In this document: positions 60,262 to 64,000 of the stretch, piece by piece
Layout: the number at the start of each line of letters is the position of its first letter
How positions within the stretch are numbered: the stretch's first letter is position 1
Assembly: GCA_009784555.1 (NCBI GenBank)
Contig: WRBO01000001.1
Span: 48,758-112,757 of the forward strand
Direction: 5' to 3'
DNA from: Bacillota bacterium
GTDB taxonomy: Bacteria; Bacillota; Clostridia; Christensenellales; UBA1242
Length of the DNA: 64,000 nucleotides
Program-made: the position numbers and the translations under genes
Notes under the pieces: generated by a model
Database searches by the model: none
What the model was told of the DNA's origin: nothing
What the model saw: the letters and a program-made list of their open reading frames with translations, nothing else

Positions 60262-61305
60262 TTATTCTCTCCCAAGATGTTTATAGGCAAGTTCGGTTGC
60301 CACCCGCCCCCTAGGGGTTTTTTGTATATAGCCCAACTGCAACAAATACGGCTCGACAATATCCTCTATTGTAACACTGTCCTCGCCGGTTGTTGCCGCG
60401 ATTGTTTCCAATCCGACGGGGCCGCCACCGAATTTGTCGATAATGGCCTCCAAAATAGCCATGTCCGTCCAATCCAAACCCAGATTATCAATTTGCAACA
60501 CACGAAACGCATGGTTCGCACTGTCCATGGTTATATGAATTGTGCCCGCATTCTTCAGGTTTCCAATATCCCCCGCCGCGATTTTGCGGTCCAATTCGGC
60601 AACGGCGGCAAAGTCCCGAACACGTTTCAACAATCGGTTGGCGATACGCGGGGTTCCGCGCGAACGCACGGCCATTGCATTCAATGCATTGTCGTCAATT
60701 TCGGCATTCAGGATTTTTGCCGAACGGTTGATGATTTGACGAACTTCCTTTTCCGTATACATTTCCAAACGGTGGATTATCCCAAATCGGTCACGCAACG
60801 GCGGTGCCAAACGCCCCGCACGTGTGGTCGCACCAATCAGGGTGAATGGCGCGATTTTCAAACTCATCGTTCGGGCGGACGGGCCCTTTCCGATAACCAT
60901 GTCCAGGGTAAAATCCTCCATCGCACTGTACAGGATTTCCTCGCACACACGGGACAATCGGTGAATTTCATCGACAAACAAAACATCATTAGGCGACAGG
61001 TTCGTTAAAATAGACGCCAAATCGGCGGGCGATTCAATCGCGGGCCCCGATGTGGTGCGAATATTGCTGCCCATTTCGTTTGCAATAATAGACGCCAAGG
61101 ACGTTTTCCCCAATCCCGGCGGGCCGTATAACAACACATGGTCAATGGGCTCGCCCCGCATCATCGCGGCACGAATGGAAACCTCTATTGCGTTTTTGAT
61201 ACGTTCCTGGCCCACGTATTCGGCCAATGTCTTTGGACGCAACTTGTTATCGTTTTCCAAATCGGTCATGGTTGTGGCGGGTGTATAGAATTTTTCGTCG
61301 TTCAT
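60262..61305 (-). CDS. ruvB: Holliday junction helicase motor subunit RuvB
   Basis: 347 residues. AAA+ motor that drives branch migration with RuvA. It begins near [19 protein letters not shown]; Walker A is [11 protein letters not shown] (about 67), Walker [10 protein letters not shown], sensor 1 GATTRAG, and the C-terminal winged helix contains [17 protein letters not shown]. The start lies inside ruvA's last codons (4-nt overlap) with GAGGT upstream. Confidence 0.97.
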   Translation of the reverse strand: MNDEKFYTPATTMTDLENDNKLRPKTLAEYVGQERIKNAIEVSIRAAMMRGEPIDHVLLYGPPGLGKTSLASIIANEMGSNIRTTSGPAIESPADLASILTNLSPNDVLFVDEIHRLSRVCEEILYSAMEDFTLDMVIGKGPSARTMSLKIAPFTLIGATTRAGRLAPPLRDRFGIIHRLEMYTEKEVRQIINRSAKILNAEIDDNALNAMAVRSRGTPRIANRLLKRVRDFAAVAELDRKIAAGDIGNLKNAGTIHITMDSANHAFRVLQIDNLGLDWTDMAILEAIIDKFGGGPVGLETIAATTGEDSVTIEDIVEPYLLQLGYIQKTPRGRVATELAYKHLGRE

Positions 61306-61892
61306 GTTTTACCTCGTTTGCCCAAAGCCTCTATTATAAGCTCCTCGGCCGTTTTATTTTCAACCCCCATACTCATAACCAAATCCGTTGCCTCTTGACG
61401 CGCAACCCCCAATGATATCAATCCAAAAATCGCATCCTGGGCCGCCGAAGACACCGTTTGCTGTGGCGTTGCGGGTTCCTCGGTCACCGTAAATTTTTTC
61501 AAGATTTTGTTCTTCAACTCCAAAATAATCTTGTCGGCCGTGCGGGTTGAAATCCCCTTGGCCTGTGCAATTGCCTTTACGTTGCCCGTGCCTATTGCAT
61601 TAATAATGAATGATTGCCCGAACGACAACAATGCCATCGCGGACTTTGGCCCCACCCCCGCAACGGACGTAATCGTCAAAAAAAGCTCGCGCTCGGCCGT
61701 GCCCGCAAAACCATACAACGTATGCGCATTTTCCTTTATATCTAAATGCGTATAAACGGTCGTCGTGTCGCCAACACGGACGGCATTGGCCAACGGCTCG
61801 GTCGCATTAATGTGAAACCCAATGCCCCCAACGTCTAACGTAATTGTCGCCGTATCCACCTCGGTGACACGGCCCTTCAAATAATTATACAT
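61302..61892 (-). CDS. ruvA: Holliday junction DNA-binding subunit RuvA
   Basis: 196 residues. The OB fold begins [26 protein letters not shown]; helix-hairpin-helix motifs include [17 protein letters not shown] and [20 protein letters not shown]; the C-terminal domain III (about 145-196) binds RuvB. No strong Shine-Dalgarno; a G-rich GGGGGTT from the shared repeat-like left module lies about 12 nt upstream. Divergent from groES. Confidence 0.96.
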   Translation of the reverse strand: MYNYLKGRVTEVDTATITLDVGGIGFHINATEPLANAVRVGDTTTVYTHLDIKENAHTLYGFAGTAERELFLTITSVAGVGPKSAMALLSFGQSFIINAIGTGNVKAIAQAKGISTRTADKIILELKNKILKKFTVTEEPATPQQTVSSAAQDAIFGLISLGVARQEATDLVMSMGVENKTAEELIIEALGKRGKT

Positions 61893-61893
61893 A

Positions 61894-61958
61894 AAATGTC
61901 AGTAACCCCCTTGCGTTACAGGAATTATGGTTTAAGTTTAACATACAAAGGAGGTTGT
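61894..61958 (+). promoter_or_regulatory. groES promoter region carrying the left end of the repeat family
   Basis: GTCAGTAACCCCCTTG at 61898-61913 is identical to the left end of the type B repeat, followed by CGTTACAG instead of the longer spacer. TTGCGT and TAAGTT about 16 nt apart could serve as the promoter; no CIRCE (TTAGCACTC-N9-GAGTGCTAA) heat-shock operator is present. AAAGGAGG precedes the groES ATG. Confidence 0.55.
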
Positions 61959-62222
61959 ATGAAAGCAATTACACCAATGTTTGACAGAGTCGTCATGACA
62001 CCGCGCGAGGATTTCGTTAGTACGTCTGGCATCCACATACCAAAGACCGACACCGAGCGTGTTCGGATAATGAACGTCACCGCAACGGGGGCGGATGTGA
62101 AATCCGTCCGCGTTGGCGATGTGGTACTGGTTCCCCGTTATTTCGGGGCCGAATTCCTGCACGGGGGCACAACATATACCCTGGCACGGGAAATTGATAT
62201 CTTGGGAAAATTGGAGGATTAA
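61959..62222 (+). CDS. groES: Co-chaperonin GroES
   Basis: 87 residues, a little short for GroES. It starts MKAITPMFDRVVMTPRED and includes SGIHIPKT where the mobile loop that docks on GroEL lies, then VRVGDVVLVPRYFGAEF. It caps the GroEL cage. The ATG at 61959 has AAAGGAGG upstream; the longer frame from 61896 enters the promoter. GroEL follows after 3 nt. Confidence 0.9.
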   Translation: MKAITPMFDRVVMTPREDFVSTSGIHIPKTDTERVRIMNVTATGADVKSVRVGDVVLVPRYFGAEFLHGGTTYTLAREIDILGKLED

Positions 62223-62225
62223 ATA

Positions 62226-63725
62226 ATGGATGCAAAATTGATTACGGGCACACAAAAGCTGGCGGATGTTGTCGGGGCGACCCTGGGCCCGCGCGGGCGG
62301 AACGTCGCAATTGGCATAAATGGACTGCCACTGGTAACCAATGACGGGGTCACGATTGCGCGGCATTATAATCTGGATGACGCAACCGAAGACATGGGCG
62401 CAAAGATTTTGCTCCAGGCCAGCAACCAAACAAACACCCATGCGGGCGACGGAACAACCTCGGCGATTGTGTTGGGGGCCCAGATTATTCGACTGGGCGC
62501 ACGCGCAATCGAACTGGGCGAATGTCCAATAAAATTAAAAGAAGAATTGTTAGCGGACTCGCAACGCATCACCGCGGAAATTTCCCGCATTGCAAAACCA
62601 ATCGCATCGCCAGAGGAAATTTTGGCCGTCGCAACAAATTCATGCGCCAACCGTGATGATGGTTTAATGGTTGCCGAGGCATTTTGCCTGGTCGATGTTG
62701 ACGGCGTGGTAATGGTAGAGGAAAATACAACGGGTAAAACCACCCTAACACATAATGACGGGTGCGAGGTCGCGGCATCTCTGGCCACCCCCCACATGAT
62801 TGAAAACCCATCCAAAATGGAGACCGAGGTTGACGATGCACATGTACTGCTCTGTGGCGCGCCGATACAACGTGCGACGGATATTTTGCCCGCGTTGGAA
62901 ATTGCCGCACGCGATAAATTGAACATGGTAATTGTTGCGCCCTCGTTCGGGGCGGATGTTGTTGGGGCGGTGCTTCTGAACCGTGTACGGGCGGGCCTGC
63001 GTGTCCTGTTGGTTCGTATCGATGAAATGGGCGAACGGCGGACGGCGGTAACCGATGACATTGCGGCATTGCTGGGCGGTACCGTTATGGGAACACGTGA
63101 TGATTTGCGATTGGCGGATGTCAAGCGCGAATGCCTCGGCCACGCAAAAAAAATCGCATGCGGAATGGATGTGATGCGAATTTCATCGTCAAAAAATGGT
63201 GACGAATTGGGTGCGCGCGTTGAACTAATCCGCAGCCAAATTGCGGCCGCCACGGACGAATACACACGTGGTGGATTGCAACAACGACTGGCTAAACTCA
63301 CCCACGGCATTGCCGTGATTTCGGTGGGTGCGGCGACCGAGGTCGAATTGCGCGAACGCCGCCTGCGTATTGATGATGCGGTGTGTGCCGTGCGCGCTGC
63401 GGGGGCCGAGGGCACCGTTCCCGGCGGCGGCATCACATACTTGCAATTATCCAAACATGCACGCTCTGCGGTGTTGCGTGATGCCCTGGCAAAAATCACA
63501 CACAAAATCATCTGCAACGCGGGCGAAAATTCCGACATAATCATCCCGAAAATCTTACGTTCAAAATGCCCTGACTTTGGGTACGATGCATTGGCAAAAC
63601 GATTTTGCAATATGCGGGAATCAAACATCGTTGACCCCGCGCGTGTCGTACGCCAAGTCATTCAAAACGCAACCAGTGTCGCCGCAACCCTGCTGACAAC
63701 CAATTCGGTTGTCTTCGCGGCATAA
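62226..63725 (+). CDS. groEL: Chaperonin GroEL, short form
   Basis: 499 residues against about 540 in typical GroEL. Nucleotide-site motifs are kept: TLGPRGRNV, NDGVTIAR, AGDGTTSAIVL, and GTVPGGGITYL. The chain begins about 20 residues later than usual (MDAKLITGTQKLADVV), and ends NSVVFAA without the GGM-rich tail. Several positions are divergent (for example many Cys). GGAGG lies before the ATG. Directly downstream of groES, so this is the single chaperonin operon in view. Confidence 0.93.
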   Translation: MDAKLITGTQKLADVVGATLGPRGRNVAIGINGLPLVTNDGVTIARHYNLDDATEDMGAKILLQASNQTNTHAGDGTTSAIVLGAQIIRLGARAIELGECPIKLKEELLADSQRITAEISRIAKPIASPEEILAVATNSCANRDDGLMVAEAFCLVDVDGVVMVEENTTGKTTLTHNDGCEVAASLATPHMIENPSKMETEVDDAHVLLCGAPIQRATDILPALEIAARDKLNMVIVAPSFGADVVGAVLLNRVRAGLRVLLVRIDEMGERRTAVTDDIAALLGGTVMGTRDDLRLADVKRECLGHAKKIACGMDVMRISSSKNGDELGARVELIRSQIAAATDEYTRGGLQQRLAKLTHGIAVISVGAATEVELRERRLRIDDAVCAVRAAGAEGTVPGGGITYLQLSKHARSAVLRDALAKITHKIICNAGENSDIIIPKILRSKCPDFGYDALAKRFCNMRESNIVDPARVVRQVIQNATSVAATLLTTNSVVFAA

Positions 63726-63860
63726 AGGGGGTTGTATGGTCGAGGCTGCCAACGAGATATGTTTTTTATCTTCTGCGGATACACTGTGGATGCTTCAAAC
63801 TGCAAATGTACCAGTCCTTAAAGACAAAAAACACATCTCGGGCGCGCCTCGACTTCACGT
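63726..63860 (+). repeat. Interspersed hairpin repeat, type B (copy 2, partial)
   Basis: Follows groEL. Inverted arms 63740-63772 and 63820-63852 (about 33 bp, TCGAGG...ATCTT type) enclose about 47 bp, matching the 28.5-kb copy. GGGGG-TTGTATG at the left end keeps the ribosome-site-plus-ATG arrangement; the ATG opens an ORF reading EAANEICFLSSADTLWML, and the matching frame of the other copy also reads LSSADTLWMLL...VPVL.D.KHISGAP. Sequence right of it degenerates into C runs. Confidence 0.72.
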
Positions 63861-64000
63861 TACCCCCCCCCGAACCCCCCCCCCCAACACAAACCCAACC
63901 ACCAAAAAACCACCCCAACCTACCCCCCCCCCCCCACCAACCAACCTCACCCCGTTCACCCGACCAATCTTTACAACCACATCCGACCACTACATTCCAA
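63861..64000. other. Low-complexity C/A-rich tail, possible assembly artefact
   Basis: Runs of 9-13 C separated by short A/C/T stretches, with hardly any G, unlike anything else in the window. The type A/B repeats contain paired C7-C8 tracts at this point, so the true sequence may follow them and then degrade. No gene is supported here. Confidence 0.6.

Noticed and set aside
62366..63661. 431-residue open frame antisense to groEL
   Set aside because: Opposite-strand shadow of a clear GroEL; composition (Ser/Arg/Thr) is that of antisense codons.

Overview
The window looks like chromosomal DNA of an uncultured spore-forming Bacillota (Clostridia-like) lineage, about half G+C, using the standard code with TAA, TAG and TGA stops. 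Supporting signs are a spoIIAA-spoIIAB-sigF cassette, ribosomal protein L27 with an N-terminal extension and the Prp protease that removes it, RNase Y, a TIGR04086-type membrane protein, and consensus TTGACA/TATAAT promoters. No phage, CRISPR or rRNA genes are seen. Family names rest on reading motifs in the translations; no database search was run.

Layout. 0-1.6 kb: forespore sigma-F regulation. 1.8-6.3 kb: a 1,511-residue acidic repeat protein of unknown role. 6.4-17.8 kb: a housekeeping run (rplU, prp, rpmA, membrane protein, polA, pgsA, recA, mazG-like, rny, rpsU, rsmE, mtaB-like, xer), broken by a small foreign-looking gene bounded by a 17-bp direct repeat. 17.8-33.3 kb: mixed accessory and house genes (a nucleotidyltransferase, unknown proteins, an HD hydrolase, a degenerate ABC protein, a YgjP-type protease, rnhA, tRNA-Trp, an SbcC/YhaN-like ATPase, a GntR-ABC operon, Nudix). 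33.3-38.2 kb: archaeal-type aspS with gatC, gatA and gatB, implying Asn-tRNA(Asn) formation by transamidation. 38.2-47.8 kb: mostly minus-strand membrane genes, including a YwaF-like/Nudix fusion, an ABC exporter gene interrupted by one stop codon together with a helical-repeat surface protein, an iron alcohol dehydrogenase, and tRNA-Leu. 47.9-53.3 kb: a large HRDC-helicase-nuclease facing two tandem TGS1-like methyltransferases. 53.3-59.2 kb: a LysR regulator, TPR protein, YkvI, YajC, then a Trp-rich lipoprotein and a secreted subtilase. 59.2-63.7 kb: gpsA, ruvB and ruvA, divergent from groES-groEL.

Three patterns cut across the genes. First, about twenty transcription-unit-leading genes have a -10 box only 5-9 nt before the start codon and no Shine-Dalgarno sequence, which predicts leaderless mRNAs; others have strong AAGGAGG-type sites. 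Second, a family of hairpin-rich interspersed repeats (17.8, 28.5, 34.8, 63.7 kb and fragments) carries its own promoter, ribosome-binding site and start codon, and its stems vary in a compensatory way between copies. Third, the plus strand is C/A-rich up to about 32.0 kb and G/T-rich from there to about 51.7 kb regardless of gene orientation, so the replication-strand signature flips inside the window.

The most unusual single genes are L27 with two Prp-cleavage-like motifs around a cysteine-rich linker, the membrane-Nudix fusion, the PPxWW-repeat lipoprotein, and the helicase-nuclease/TGS1-like methyltransferase pair. The last roughly 140 bases are C/A-rich low-complexity sequence and may be an assembly artefact.
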